Both the position numbers and the translations under genes were made by a program. Positions 31,828-40,026 of a stretch of 43,595 nucleotides of DNA are shown piece after piece; positions within the stretch are counted from its first letter, which is position 1, and the number at the start of each line of letters is the position of its first letter. The DNA lies in NCBI GenBank assembly GCA_030427485.1, contig JAUICG010000038.1, positions 1-43,595 of the forward strand. The letters are read 5' to 3'. The notes below the pieces were generated by a model. The model was not told the DNA's origin, ran no database searches, and was given only the letters and a program-made list of their open reading frames with translations. The stretch comes from Gammaproteobacteria bacterium (GTDB lineage Bacteria > Pseudomonadota > Gammaproteobacteria > Pseudomonadales > Halieaceae).

Positions 31828-32739
31828 TTAATCAGACCTTGCCTTGACGTGGATCGGGCCGAATATTTCGGTCTGCACGATTTCCACGAGTGATTCCTTG
31901 ATTAGCTCCATGATAGCCAGAAAGGTCACGACAACACCCAGTCGCCCTTCCGACGCATTGAACAGCGACACGAAAGGCACGAACTGCCGGCCGGCCAGGC
32001 GCTCCAGCACCTCGCTCATACGCTCCCGGGTCGACAGGGCCTCCCGCGAGATGTGGTGACTGGCAAACATATCCGCCCGGCGCATCACCTCACCCATCGC
32101 CACCAGCAGCTCGCGCATCTCGACGTGCGGCTCGGGCCGTTCACGGTGCAATTTTGGCGGGCTGGCGCTGCCCACCCAGGTATCCCGCTCGACACGCGGC
32201 AGTTCCTCGATATCCTCGGCCGCCTTCTTGAAGCGCTCATATTCCTGCAGGCGCCGAATCAGTTGCGCGCGCGGGTCCTCCTCATCGTCTTCCACCTCGC
32301 TGGCGCGCGGCAGCAACATGCGCGACTTGATCTCGGCGAGCATCGCGGCCATCAGCAGGTATTCCGCCGCCAGTTCGAACTGCATCGCGTCCATCAGCTC
32401 CACATACTGCATGTACTGCTCGGTAATCTGCGACACATCGATATCGAGAATGTCCAGGTTCTGCCGTTTTATCAGGTACAGGAGCAGGTCCAGCGGGCCT
32501 TCAAACGCCTCCAGGAAAACGGCCAGCGCCTGCGGCGGGATATACAGGTCCTTGGGGAACTCGGTAAGCGTTTTGCCCATCACAACCGCGAAGGGCATCT
32601 CGCCCTGCTGCGGCCCCACGTTCACCCGTGTCGACACTCCATCAGCACCGCCCTGCGACACTGCCCGCGCTTCAGAGCCGGCGTCCGGTACAGCGGGGCC
32701 GTCTTTTGTAGCATCTGTGTTGGATTCGTTGACTGACAC
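31828..32739 (-). CDS. scpA: Segregation and condensation protein A
   Basis: A 303-residue ScpA kleisin linking SMC heads with ScpB. The conserved block is PPQALAVFLEAFEGPLDLLLYLIKRQNLDILDIDVSQITEQYMQYVELM, followed by EYLLMAAMLAEIKSRMLLPR. A C-terminal winged helix has FVSLFNASEGRLGVVVTFLAIMELIKESLVEIVQTEIFGPIHV. I take the GTG at 32739 (VSVNESNTD) as start because AGG is 8 bases upstream and the frame beyond it looks non-coding; an ATG near MPFAVVMG is an alternative that would drop about 47 residues. The N-terminal 50 residues are low-complexity. The 247-base gap 32740-32986 before the tRNA has no gene. Confidence 0.95.
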   Translation of the reverse strand: MSVNESNTDATKDGPAVPDAGSEARAVSQGGADGVSTRVNVGPQQGEMPFAVVMGKTLTEFPKDLYIPPQALAVFLEAFEGPLDLLLYLIKRQNLDILDIDVSQITEQYMQYVELMDAMQFELAAEYLLMAAMLAEIKSRMLLPRASEVEDDEEDPRAQLIRRLQEYERFKKAAEDIEELPRVERDTWVGSASPPKLHRERPEPHVEMRELLVAMGEVMRRADMFASHHISREALSTRERMSEVLERLAGRQFVPFVSLFNASEGRLGVVVTFLAIMELIKESLVEIVQTEIFGPIHVKARSD

Positions 32740-32966
32740 GGTAATCGCCTGGCATAGGGTGGGCGGTAGTATACCCGAGTATGCGGGCAAAGGGTGAGGT
32801 GCGATGCCCGACAGCGCCCCCTGACCGGCAGCCATAGCCCTCCTGTCAGCGTGCCACGGCGCTGAAAAACGGCACGGCGGGTGGTCGGTGCAGCGAAAAG
32901 ACCGAGAAATTCGGCGCATGCAGGGAATATTGGCGCCTCAGGCCTTCCTCCGAGGCCAGGAATCTA

Positions 32967-32972
32967 TATAAT
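32967..32972 (+). promoter_or_regulatory. tRNA promoter -10
   Basis: A consensus TATAAT, 20 bases upstream of the mature tRNA 5' end, is followed by a C-rich discriminator (CCCCC) typical of stringently controlled stable-RNA promoters. The -35 region is not recognisable. Confidence 0.5.
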
Positions 32973-32986
32973 CCCCCTTCTTCCAC

Positions 32987-33063
32987 GCGCCCGTAGCTCA
33001 GCTGGATAGAGTAACTGGCTTCGAACCAGTTGGTCGGGAGTTCGAATCTCTCCGGGCGCGCCA
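32987..33063 (+). tRNA. tRNA-Arg (anticodon TCG)
   Basis: A 77-base tRNA with an encoded CCA. The acceptor stem GCGCCCG (32987-32993) pairs with CGGGCGC (33053-33059). The anticodon stem ACTGG/CCAGT encloses the loop CTTCGAA with anticodon TCG at 33021-33023, reading CGA/CGG-type arginine codons. The T-arm GGGAG TTCGAAT CTCTC is canonical. The 99 bases after it contain only a small GC hairpin (33098-33111) and no gene. Confidence 0.97.
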
Positions 33064-33162
33064 TTTCGCATTTCAGGCTCCAGGTTCTACGGCTCTACCC
33101 CATTATCGGGGGATGGACATCCATTCGTACCCGGTTGATGATGCCATCCCGGCCGCAGCGGC

Positions 33163-33663
33163 TCAGCGCCTGTCGGTCTCGCGGTGCATCAGCCTGTCCC
33201 GCTCCGTCTTGTCTTCCACACTCACACTTAATTTCTGGTAGATACCCAGCGCCACAATGGACAACGAGGACACGAAAATCAGGGCAGCGGGATAGATCAG
33301 GAGCTGCAAATCGCTGGTGCCCGCCTTGAAGATATACACTAGCCCTTCAATACTCACGGCAATGGATATGATGACAATCAGTTTTGTGATCGTCCTGCGC
33401 GCCTCTTTGGGTTCGCGAAGCTCCTTTTCCTGGAATACCTCTTCTTCGATCATGTAGCGAGCGACATCGATAATCGCAGCGGCAATGATTATCGCGCCGA
33501 CCGACTGCAGCAATAAGGGCAGGAATGCCTCATTGTTCTCGGCGAAAAAGTTGGTAACGATCTCGAAGACAGACCACCCCATGGTAACCAGCGCAATGAG
33601 TACGAGTATCGCGGCGGCAAGGAAATGAATCCCCGTCAGTACTTTATTGCAGATGTTTTCCAT
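33163..33663 (-). CDS. Four-helix membrane protein, PsiE-like layout
   Basis: A 166-residue protein with four hydrophobic segments: FLAAAILVLIALVTMGWSVFEIV, FLPLLLQSVGAIIIAAAIIDVARYM, TKLIVIISIAVSIEGLVYIF and YPAALIFVSSLSIVALGIY. The charged loop MIEEEVFQEKELREPKEARRTITK follows helix two. The layout recalls phosphate-starvation PsiE proteins, but I cannot confirm the family. The start (MENICNK) has GGGGAG 6 bases upstream. It is divergent from the PEP-CTERM gene. Confidence 0.8.
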   Translation of the reverse strand: MENICNKVLTGIHFLAAAILVLIALVTMGWSVFEIVTNFFAENNEAFLPLLLQSVGAIIIAAAIIDVARYMIEEEVFQEKELREPKEARRTITKLIVIISIAVSIEGLVYIFKAGTSDLQLLIYPAALIFVSSLSIVALGIYQKLSVSVEDKTERDRLMHRETDRR

Positions 33664-33828
33664 GCAGGTCTCCCCGGTAGTGCAACAGCGGCACAAAACC
33701 ATGCACTGATGTATACAGCACCCGCTTCGCAATTACCAACCGACACGCGTACCGGCGACCCTGGAAATTTCCGGCGGTACTGCACGGGGCCAGAGTGTCA
33801 GTATTTTTTACACAAGCAACCTTTACTT

Positions 33829-33905
33829 TCTCGGGCGAGAGAACCCCGAACCATAGTTTTTAGTTTGAAAACAGCGTTTTAAGAGAAAGTGGACCGATTT
33901 TTGCA
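33829..33905 (+). promoter_or_regulatory. Sigma-54-type promoter for the PEP-CTERM gene, with upstream inverted repeat
   Basis: TGGACCGATTTTTGCA at 33890-33905 has GG and GC separated by exactly 10 bases and keeps TGG, C-G and TTGCA of the sigma-54 consensus (TGGCACG-N4-TTGCW); only two consensus positions differ. The start site would be near 33916, about 52 bases before the ATG. An inverted repeat TCTCG-GG-CGAGA lies at 33829-33840, about 50-60 bases upstream, a plausible activator site. The 304-base gap 33664-33967 holds no gene and is AT-rich in its second half. Confidence 0.6.
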
Positions 33906-33967
33906 TAAATCCATAGAAATCGAATGGGTAACGCGATCAGCGTTGCCATACTTGTGAGGGAAATAAC

Positions 33968-34783
33968 ATGAAGCGTGGATCACCTAATCGGCTCGCTAAA
34001 ATCGTTGCGGCCCTGATGCTCGTCGGCGGCAGTGCAACGGCGAGCGCGATTACAGTCAATTGGACGGATTGGGAAAGCTCGAGCAATACCAATGGTTACA
34101 CGGCGTTGGGAACGATTCTCTCCGGCTCGGAGGTGATCGGCGTCACCTACAACAATCCGGTAGGGGTATCGTTCGCCCAGTTGAACGGCGGGACAGATTA
34201 CTGGCAAAACAATAGCTCGGGCAGAAATCCCGCGACCTCGCCCTACACCAGCCCGGAATTACCCAATGGGGTCGATAATATTCCCGACGGTACCGATATC
34301 ATCGCGTTGAACAGAGCGGGCACCCAGACCCTGAGCTTCTCGCAAACGATTGCGAACCCGTTCTTTTCCTACGTCAGCCTGAACGGCAACGGCTACGCGT
34401 TTGACCAGGATTTCGAGCTGTTGAGTGTGGGCGGCGTCGACGGCAACGACTGCGGCTATTGGGGTTGCGGCACCTCGTTCAAGGAGGTCGCGGACCTGGG
34501 CAATGGCGTATTCGAGTACCGCTTGCTGGGAACCGGCGAGCCGCACGGCACGCTGCGATTTACCGGGGCATTCGATACCGTAACCTGGAGGAGTCTGTCC
34601 AACGAAAACTGGAACGGCTTCACCGTCGGGGTAGAGGGGACCGAAGAACAGGTCTTTCCCTGCGATGTGAACCCCAATCTGCCGGAGTGTAATCCGGGCA
34701 CCGATATGCCCGTACCGGGTACGCTGTTGCTGATGGTGCTGGGACTGGCCGGCCTGCGTTATTCCAGCAGGCAAACCGCCTGA
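33968..34783 (+). CDS. PEP-CTERM sorting-domain protein
   Basis: A 271-residue exported protein. The signal peptide is KIVAALMLVGGSATASA, and the C-terminus MPVPGTLLLMVLGLAGLRYSSRQTA is a PEP-CTERM sorting signal (V-P-x-P-G-T, hydrophobic helix, basic end), the target of an exosortase. The middle is a beta-rich, Asn/Gly/Ser-rich domain with no recognised catalytic motif; cysteines occur as DCGYWGCG and PCDVNPNLPEC. Such proteins are linked to exopolysaccharide and floc or biofilm formation. The ribosome site is GAGGG 7-8 bases before the ATG. Upstream is a sigma-54-like promoter, matching the PrsK/PrsR control known for PEP-CTERM genes. Confidence 0.9.
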   Translation: MKRGSPNRLAKIVAALMLVGGSATASAITVNWTDWESSSNTNGYTALGTILSGSEVIGVTYNNPVGVSFAQLNGGTDYWQNNSSGRNPATSPYTSPELPNGVDNIPDGTDIIALNRAGTQTLSFSQTIANPFFSYVSLNGNGYAFDQDFELLSVGGVDGNDCGYWGCGTSFKEVADLGNGVFEYRLLGTGEPHGTLRFTGAFDTVTWRSLSNENWNGFTVGVEGTEEQVFPCDVNPNLPECNPGTDMPVPGTLLLMVLGLAGLRYSSRQTA

Positions 34784-34806
34784 CATTACCGCAGGCCACC
34801 GCCGGC

Positions 34807-34843
34807 GAAGGCGGGGTTCGGGGTTCAGTAACCCGCCCCCTTC
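34807..34843 (+). terminator. Hairpin after the PEP-CTERM gene
   Basis: An imperfect GC-rich hairpin: GAAGG-C-GGGG on the left pairs with CCCCCTTC on the right around an inner CGGG(g)TT-CAGT-AACCCG stem. No T-run follows. The rest of the 247-base gap 34784-35030 shows nothing clear. Confidence 0.4.
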
Positions 34844-35030
34844 GACCCGGTACCGTTCATAACTGACACCGCAGCCCTGCTGGCCGGGGTTCCAATCACC
34901 CGTTTCCGCATCGCTTCGTTTGCTCCGCCTACGGCACACTGTCGTGCCTGGTTGTGACGCGATAATTGCACGTGGAGCGCCGGGCGTTACAATTGGCGGT
35001 TTGTTTCCTTTCGATGGCTGAACTCTTGAG

Positions 35031-36728
35031 ATGACCCGCGCCGTTAAATCCGGTCACGTGCATTTGCTGCTATTTTGCTTGCTCCTGTTTTGCGTGCGCG
35101 CGTCGCACGGCGAAACGGCGGGGGTGACGGTCCTCGATCAACGGGTTCGGGTGAACCCCGCTCAACTCGCGCTGCTGGAGGACGCGTCGGGAACGCTTAG
35201 CTACGAGCAAGTCGTTTCCGCCTGGCGACAAGGGCAATTCGACGCGACCCAATCCAAGCCGTTGAACCGCGGGGTTACCGCCTCGGTGTACTGGGCTCGC
35301 CTGACGGTCCTCAATCCCGGCCCAACTGCGCGCGGCCTGGTGCTCAGCCATGACTATGCGCCCACCGACGATGTGCGCCTTTTTACCGGGCCCGGCCCCG
35401 GCGATGTGCAGGTGGCGGGCGACTCGACGGCATTGCCCAGCGGCAGTTGGCGCAGCCGCGTTGCCGCGTTTGAACTGGAGCTTCCCGCGGCCTCCTCGCA
35501 GGTGGTGTACCTGCGCGTGGCGACAGCATCAAACCTGAACCTGGAACTTTCGCTGTGGCCGCCGGCGCAATTCCAGCGGCACGAACAACTGGTCGGCCTG
35601 TTCTATGGCCTGTTGTTCGGGGGCGTCGCCGTTACTGTGCTGTACCTGGTTTTCGCAGCGCAACTGGCGCGGGAACCCAACGCCCTGTTACTGGCCGCCT
35701 ACCTGACCTCCTACGGCCTCTACCTGGCGTTCCTGAACGGATTTCCCGGCCTGTGGCTGCCCAATGCGCTGGTGGGCTATATCAATAGCCTGCACCTGGC
35801 CAGCATCGGACTGTTATTTGGCTTTGGTGCGATGTTCTACCGCCGCTACCTGCTACTGGCCGCCCACAACAGGCGGGCAGATCGCCTGGTAGGCGTGCTG
35901 CAGTGGCTGGCGTTCGCAGTGATCGCCTCCCCGGTATTGCCTGCCAGCCTGCTGGCGACAATCCTGGCCCTGGTCACGGGCATCGGCCCCCTCTTCACCA
36001 TCAGCTTCGCTTTCTACCTGTGGTACCGGCGCCGGCCGCACGCAGCGGTATTCGCGCTCGGCTGGACCATCGCGCACCTCGGCTCCATGCTGGGCACGCT
36101 GCGGGTTTCAGGTTACCTGCCCAACAGCGACCTGCTGCTGCACCTGCCAGCAGTCGGCTGTGCGGTGGCCTTCGCCTGCTTCACCGGGTCCATCGCCCAT
36201 CGCCTGTCCGTTGAACGGGTCTACGCCTACACGGACTTCCTGACCGGTCTGGCGAACCGCCGCCTGTTCAGCATACAGGGCGAGATGGAGTACGACCGCG
36301 CCCGCCGTTACGGCCACCCGCTGTCGCTGGTGCTGCTGGACGTCGACCACTTCAAACAGGTGAACGATACCTGGGGACACGCCTTCGGTGATCGCGTATT
36401 GCGCAGGCTCGCGGAACACTGCCAGAGCGAATCCCGCACCTCGGACCTCGTGGTCCGCCTCGGTGGTGAGGAGTTCGCGATCCTGCTGGTGGAGACGCCC
36501 ATCAACGAAGCGAGCAAGATCGCCGAGCGCCTGCGGCTGGCGCAAATGAAAGATGCGCTGGAGGGCAGGGAAATCACGGTGAGCCTGGGGATCAGCGAAT
36601 TGCTGCCCGATGATCGCGGAATCGAGGATATGCTGCAGCGCGCCGACGCGGCGATGTATCGCGCCAAAGAGGCGGGGCGCAACCGCATCGAGTTGCAGGC
36701 TGACGCGACCGGATTACCGCAAGCCTAA
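35031..36728 (+). CDS. 7TM-DISM diguanylate cyclase (GGDEF)
   Basis: A 565-residue membrane sensor that makes cyclic di-GMP. After a signal peptide there is a periplasmic 7TMR-DISMED2-type domain (about 40-180, with SVYWARLTVLNPGP). A seven-helix 7TMR-DISM region spans about 185-395, and a C-terminal GGDEF domain covers about 400-560. The active site is RLGGEEFAIL, with the allosteric I-site RTSD five residues before it and metal ligands in LVLLDVDHFKQVND. TDFLTGLANRR marks the domain start. No strong ribosome site precedes the ATG. The stop overlaps the convergent GNAT gene by four bases. The ligand of the periplasmic domain is unknown; carbohydrates are suspected for the family. Confidence 0.95.
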   Translation: MTRAVKSGHVHLLLFCLLLFCVRASHGETAGVTVLDQRVRVNPAQLALLEDASGTLSYEQVVSAWRQGQFDATQSKPLNRGVTASVYWARLTVLNPGPTARGLVLSHDYAPTDDVRLFTGPGPGDVQVAGDSTALPSGSWRSRVAAFELELPAASSQVVYLRVATASNLNLELSLWPPAQFQRHEQLVGLFYGLLFGGVAVTVLYLVFAAQLAREPNALLLAAYLTSYGLYLAFLNGFPGLWLPNALVGYINSLHLASIGLLFGFGAMFYRRYLLLAAHNRRADRLVGVLQWLAFAVIASPVLPASLLATILALVTGIGPLFTISFAFYLWYRRRPHAAVFALGWTIAHLGSMLGTLRVSGYLPNSDLLLHLPAVGCAVAFACFTGSIAHRLSVERVYAYTDFLTGLANRRLFSIQGEMEYDRARRYGHPLSLVLLDVDHFKQVNDTWGHAFGDRVLRRLAEHCQSESRTSDLVVRLGGEEFAILLVETPINEASKIAERLRLAQMKDALEGREITVSLGISELLPDDRGIEDMLQRADAAMYRAKEAGRNRIELQADATGLPQA

Positions 36729-37306
36729 TCGTCTGCGGTATTGGTAAACGCGTACAGCGCGAAATGCCGCTCCACGCTACCGATCAGCGCATCGTTTTCA
36801 TACTCGGGAACGAATCCCGTTCGGTAGTGTTGCTCGACGCAGGAAAAACCCAGTCGCTCAAAAAATCTTTCAGTCTTGTGTTGATTGGGGTGTTCCAGTT
36901 GGACTTCGGCTTCCACCGTTTCGCCCGCGGCCAGCAGTTTGATGAGTTCGTTGGCGATTCGGCTGCCGAGGCCCAGGGAGCGGGACTCGCTGTCGACGAC
37001 GATCACCATGCGGGGATTGGGGTACTTGTCGGGGCTTCGAATCAGGACGCCGGTGCCAATCAGGGGCGGTTCGGCATCTGCGGCAAGCATCATGTGGGCG
37101 GTGACGAACTCCGCCCTGCCGCTCGCCGCAAGTTCACAGAGCTGGTCGGATGACAAGGGCGTACTCCACGGCACCTCACCGATACCTGTCGCCGGCATCT
37201 GCGCATCTGCGAACGCCTTGAGCTGCGTGGCGTCGAGGCGCGTCGCTGATAACTTTATATTGCAGTCGTAGAATTCAGTGGGCTGGACTTCCAGAGTTCT
37301 TAGCAT
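36725..37306 (-). CDS. GNAT-family N-acetyltransferase
   Basis: A 193-residue protein with a GNAT core: RMVIVVDSESRSLGLGSRIANELIKL is the acetyl-CoA binding motif A (variant of Q/R-x-x-G-x-G/A) and NQHKTERFFERLGFSCVEQHYRTGF is motif B. The N-terminal 60 residues match no known substrate domain. ATG at 37306 is preferred over TTG at 37312 because AAGGA lies 10 bases upstream of it. It is convergent with, and overlaps by four bases, the diguanylate cyclase. The acetylated substrate is unknown. Confidence 0.85.
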   Translation of the reverse strand: MLRTLEVQPTEFYDCNIKLSATRLDATQLKAFADAQMPATGIGEVPWSTPLSSDQLCELAASGRAEFVTAHMMLAADAEPPLIGTGVLIRSPDKYPNPRMVIVVDSESRSLGLGSRIANELIKLLAAGETVEAEVQLEHPNQHKTERFFERLGFSCVEQHYRTGFVPEYENDALIGSVERHFALYAFTNTADD

Positions 37307-37413
37307 GATCAAGCTGTCCTTCTGCCGATTGGTACGGATTCTTCAATGATAGTAGATCACATGAACCCACTCGGCCATAAAAGCGGGCATCCATCACAGT
37401 CTCGGGCAAAAAA

Positions 37414-38037
37414 TCAGCTTTCAAACGGCGCGGTGTCTCCTTTTCCCACACGCATCACCAGCGGCGTCTCGTTCGCCAGGTCTACCACCGTGGTCGGTTC
37501 AAGTCCGCAGTAGCCGCCATCGATCACCAGGTCTACGTCATGTTCCAGCGTCTCGCGGATATCGTAGGGATCCATCAGTGGAAATTCGTCACCGGGCATG
37601 ATGAGCGTCACGCTCATCAACGGCTCGCCGAGGTCGGCCAGCAGGGCAGCGGCGATCGCGTTCTCCGGCACGCGCAAGCCGACCGTTTTACGCTTGGGAT
37701 GCATCAGGCGACGCGGTACTTCCGAGGTGGCGGGCAATAGGAAGGTATACGGGCCGGGCGTGGTATGGCGCAGCATTCGGTACACGCTGTTGCTTACCTT
37801 GGCATAGGTGGCAATCTCCGACAGGTCGCGGCATACCAGCGTGAAGTTGTGCCTGTCATCGAGTTTGCGGATGCGACGAATGCGGTCCAGCGCGTTCTTG
37901 TCACCGATGTGGCAGCCCAGCGCATAGGCGGAATCCGTGGGGTAAACGACCACCCCACCACTCTTGATGATATCCACGGCCTGGCGAATCAGGCGCACCT
38001 GTGGATTGTCCGGGTGAATCTGGAAAAACTGGCTCAC
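37414..38037 (-). CDS. yciO: YciO/Sua5/TsaC-family threonylcarbamoyl-AMP synthase-like protein
   Basis: A 207-residue YrdC-like protein. VVVYPTDSAYALGCHIGDKNALDRIRRIRKL contains the KxR-S/T-type nucleotide-binding surface of the family, with PGPYTFLLPATSEVPRR, GLRVPENAIAAALLADLGEP and VDLVIDGGYCGLEPTTVVDL. The length and the lack of a Sua5 C-terminal domain fit YciO, whose tRNA t6A-related activity is weaker than that of TsaC. The start is GTG at 38037 (AGAGA upstream; no ATG in frame nearby). It follows rnmA by 41 bases, the same pair as in E. coli. Confidence 0.93.
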   Translation of the reverse strand: MSQFFQIHPDNPQVRLIRQAVDIIKSGGVVVYPTDSAYALGCHIGDKNALDRIRRIRKLDDRHNFTLVCRDLSEIATYAKVSNSVYRMLRHTTPGPYTFLLPATSEVPRRLMHPKRKTVGLRVPENAIAAALLADLGEPLMSVTLIMPGDEFPLMDPYDIRETLEHDVDLVIDGGYCGLEPTTVVDLANETPLVMRVGKGDTAPFES

Positions 38038-38078
38038 GGTGTCATCTCTTTATCATTCCCTCTCGACTGGCGGCAACA

Positions 38079-38933
38079 TCAGGCACCCTGGCCGGCGGAT
38101 GGCCAGCGCTCCCAAACACCGCGCAGCCCGCCGCGGGCCGTGGATGATTCCACACCCAGATCAGCGCCGTAGGGTGCATCGCTGTGAAAATCACTGCCCA
38201 GCGAGACCTCAAGGTCGTAGTCGCGGGCCAGACGAGCGAGATGCTCGACCTGGTCGCGGGTCTGCCTGCCGCTGACCAGCTCAATACCGCTGCCGCCGGC
38301 GGCGACAAAACATTCGATAAGCCGACGCAATTTCATGCCGGTAAAGCCGTATTTCAACGGATGTGCGATCGCCGCCACGCCCCCGGAAGCTACGATCCAG
38401 CCGACTACTTCGGCCAGCTCCGGCCAGAAAGCCTTGACATCACCTGTCTTGCCCTGCCCCAGATACCGGTCAAACGCCTGGTTCAGGTCGTCCACATGCC
38501 CCTGCTCGACCATCCATGCGGCGAAATGAGGCCGCCCTATCTGGCTGTCGCCCGCCTGCGCCAATGCCCCCTCCAGGGCGCCATCGAAGCCCCTGGCGGC
38601 AAGCCGCCCGGCGATTTTTACTGCTCGTTCCGCGCGCGCTGCGGACATGACCTCCAACGCATGGCACATAGCCGGGTGCCGGCGGTCGATACCCAGGCCA
38701 AGCACGTGGATCGTCGTAGCCGACCAACGGCAGGACAACTCTATTCCCGGTATCAGTTGCATACCGCCCGGGCGCTGCCTGTGATAAGCTTCCGCTGCCT
38801 CGTAGCCGACCATAGTATCGTGGTCTGTAATCGCCAGCTGCGCGATATTGCTGGCCTGTGCCCGCGCCACCAACTCGCAGGGATCGAGGGCGCCGTCGGA
38901 CGCACTGGTGTGGGTGTGAAAATCAATCAGCAC
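38079..38933 (-). CDS. rnmA: PHP-domain 5'-3' exoribonuclease/3',5'-nucleotide bisphosphatase (RNase AM)
   Basis: A 284-residue PHP-domain phosphoesterase (TrpH/YciV). Metal ligands are in LIDFHTHTSASDG, LAITDHDT, IPGIELSC, IAHPLKYGFTG and GSDFHSDAPYG. The E. coli protein matures 5S/16S/23S rRNA 5' ends and removes phosphate from 3',5'-nucleoside bisphosphates. The start is uncertain: GTG at 38933 gives VLIDFHTHT, the usual family beginning; a GTG at 38969 would add 12 residues. Neither has a good ribosome site. It is divergent from yciB and leads into yciO. Confidence 0.93.
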   Translation of the reverse strand: MLIDFHTHTSASDGALDPCELVARAQASNIAQLAITDHDTMVGYEAAEAYHRQRPGGMQLIPGIELSCRWSATTIHVLGLGIDRRHPAMCHALEVMSAARAERAVKIAGRLAARGFDGALEGALAQAGDSQIGRPHFAAWMVEQGHVDDLNQAFDRYLGQGKTGDVKAFWPELAEVVGWIVASGGVAAIAHPLKYGFTGMKLRRLIECFVAAGGSGIELVSGRQTRDQVEHLARLARDYDLEVSLGSDFHSDAPYGADLGVESSTARGGLRGVWERWPSAGQGA

Positions 38934-39032
38934 AATCTGTACACTGTAGTACGGGCCGGATAAGGCCACCGCACATTGGATCGACTTGAATACTCATCCT
39001 CCTATGGTACCAGCCGGAGCACGATACAATCC

Positions 39033-39626
39033 ATGAAGCAAATCGCTGAATTCATTCCCATCGCACTGTTTTTTATCGTCTACCAGCTCGACGGCCAGAA
39101 TATGTCCGTGGCCGGCTGGACCTACCACTTCGACGGTATCTACTCCGCCACGGCGGTACTGATGATCGCCACCGTGCTGCAGGTGATTTTCACCTACGCG
39201 CTGACGCGCCGATTTGAAAAACGCCTGATGTGGCTGGCCTCTGCAGTGCTCGTTTTTGGAGGGGCGACGCTGTTTTTCCACAACCAGATGTTCATCCAGT
39301 GGAAGCCGACCATTTTCAACTGGGCGCTGGCGCTTGCTTTTGGTCTTTCCCAGTTTATCGGCGACAAGAACCTGATGCAGCGTACGCTGGGCAGCCAGAT
39401 CCATCTGCCCAGAGCGGTCTGGACCCGGCTCAACCTGCTGTGGACCGCCAATTTCTTTATCGTCGGCGGCCTCAACCTCGTGGTGGCCTACGGTTTCAGC
39501 GAGGCGACATGGGTCAGCTACAAACTGTACTCAGCGATCGGCTTCACCTTGGTGCTCACTATCCTCACCGCCGTGCTGATCAGCCCGCATCTGAAAGAGG
39601 ATGCCGCTGAAGAACAGCAACTGTAA
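39033..39626 (+). CDS. yciB: Inner-membrane protein YciB (septation protein A, IspZ)
   Basis: A 197-residue protein with five hydrophobic segments and the conserved opening MKQIAEFIPIALFFIVYQL and core PTIFNWALALAFGLSQFIGDKNLMQRTLG. WTRLNLLWTANFFIVGGLNLVVAY follows. E. coli YciB is an inner-membrane protein linked to cell elongation/division and envelope integrity. The in-frame extension to 38976 is unlikely. GGAG is 13 bases before the ATG, rather distant. It is followed by yciI 33 bases later. Confidence 0.95.
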   Translation: MKQIAEFIPIALFFIVYQLDGQNMSVAGWTYHFDGIYSATAVLMIATVLQVIFTYALTRRFEKRLMWLASAVLVFGGATLFFHNQMFIQWKPTIFNWALALAFGLSQFIGDKNLMQRTLGSQIHLPRAVWTRLNLLWTANFFIVGGLNLVVAYGFSEATWVSYKLYSAIGFTLVLTILTAVLISPHLKEDAAEEQQL

Positions 39627-39659
39627 GGCCCGACGGCACAATACGGAGACCAATTCTGC

Positions 39660-39959
39660 ATGTACTACGCGATACTCTGCGAAGATGTGGTAAACAGTAC
39701 GCCGCTGCGAAAGAGCGCACGGCCCGCCCATCTGGCGCGCCTGCAGGCACTCGCGGATGCCGGTAAGCTGCTGGTCGCCGGTCCGCACCCGGCTATAGAC
39801 GCCGAAGATCCCGGCGATGCTGGCTTTACCGGCAGCCTTATCATCGCAGAATTCGAGAGCCTGGAAGCCGCTACGGCGTGGGCGGACGCGGATCCCTACG
39901 TGGATGCCGGCGTATTCAGCAAGATCACTGTAAAACCGTACAAACGGGTCTTGCCCTGA
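39660..39959 (+). CDS. yciI: YciI-family protein
   Basis: A 99-residue YCII domain protein (dimeric alpha-beta barrel). The family signature is MYYAILCEDV...RKSARPAHLARLQALADAGKLLVAGPHP, with the conserved His/Asp pair that forms the putative active site, and SLIIAEFESLEAATAWADADPYVDAGVFSKITVKPYKRVLP. The exact reaction is unknown. GGAG is 11 bases before the ATG. Its position behind yciB matches the E. coli neighbourhood. Confidence 0.94.
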   Translation: MYYAILCEDVVNSTPLRKSARPAHLARLQALADAGKLLVAGPHPAIDAEDPGDAGFTGSLIIAEFESLEAATAWADADPYVDAGVFSKITVKPYKRVLP

Positions 39960-40026
39960 ACTTCAACTTCGCCGCTTCACAGGTTACATTAAACACAATC
40001 AACCATCGTCTGTAGAGGAACAAACC

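Noticed and set aside
35014..35034. Six-codon frame overlapping the diguanylate cyclase start (ATGA)
   Set aside because: It has no ribosome site; likely chance.
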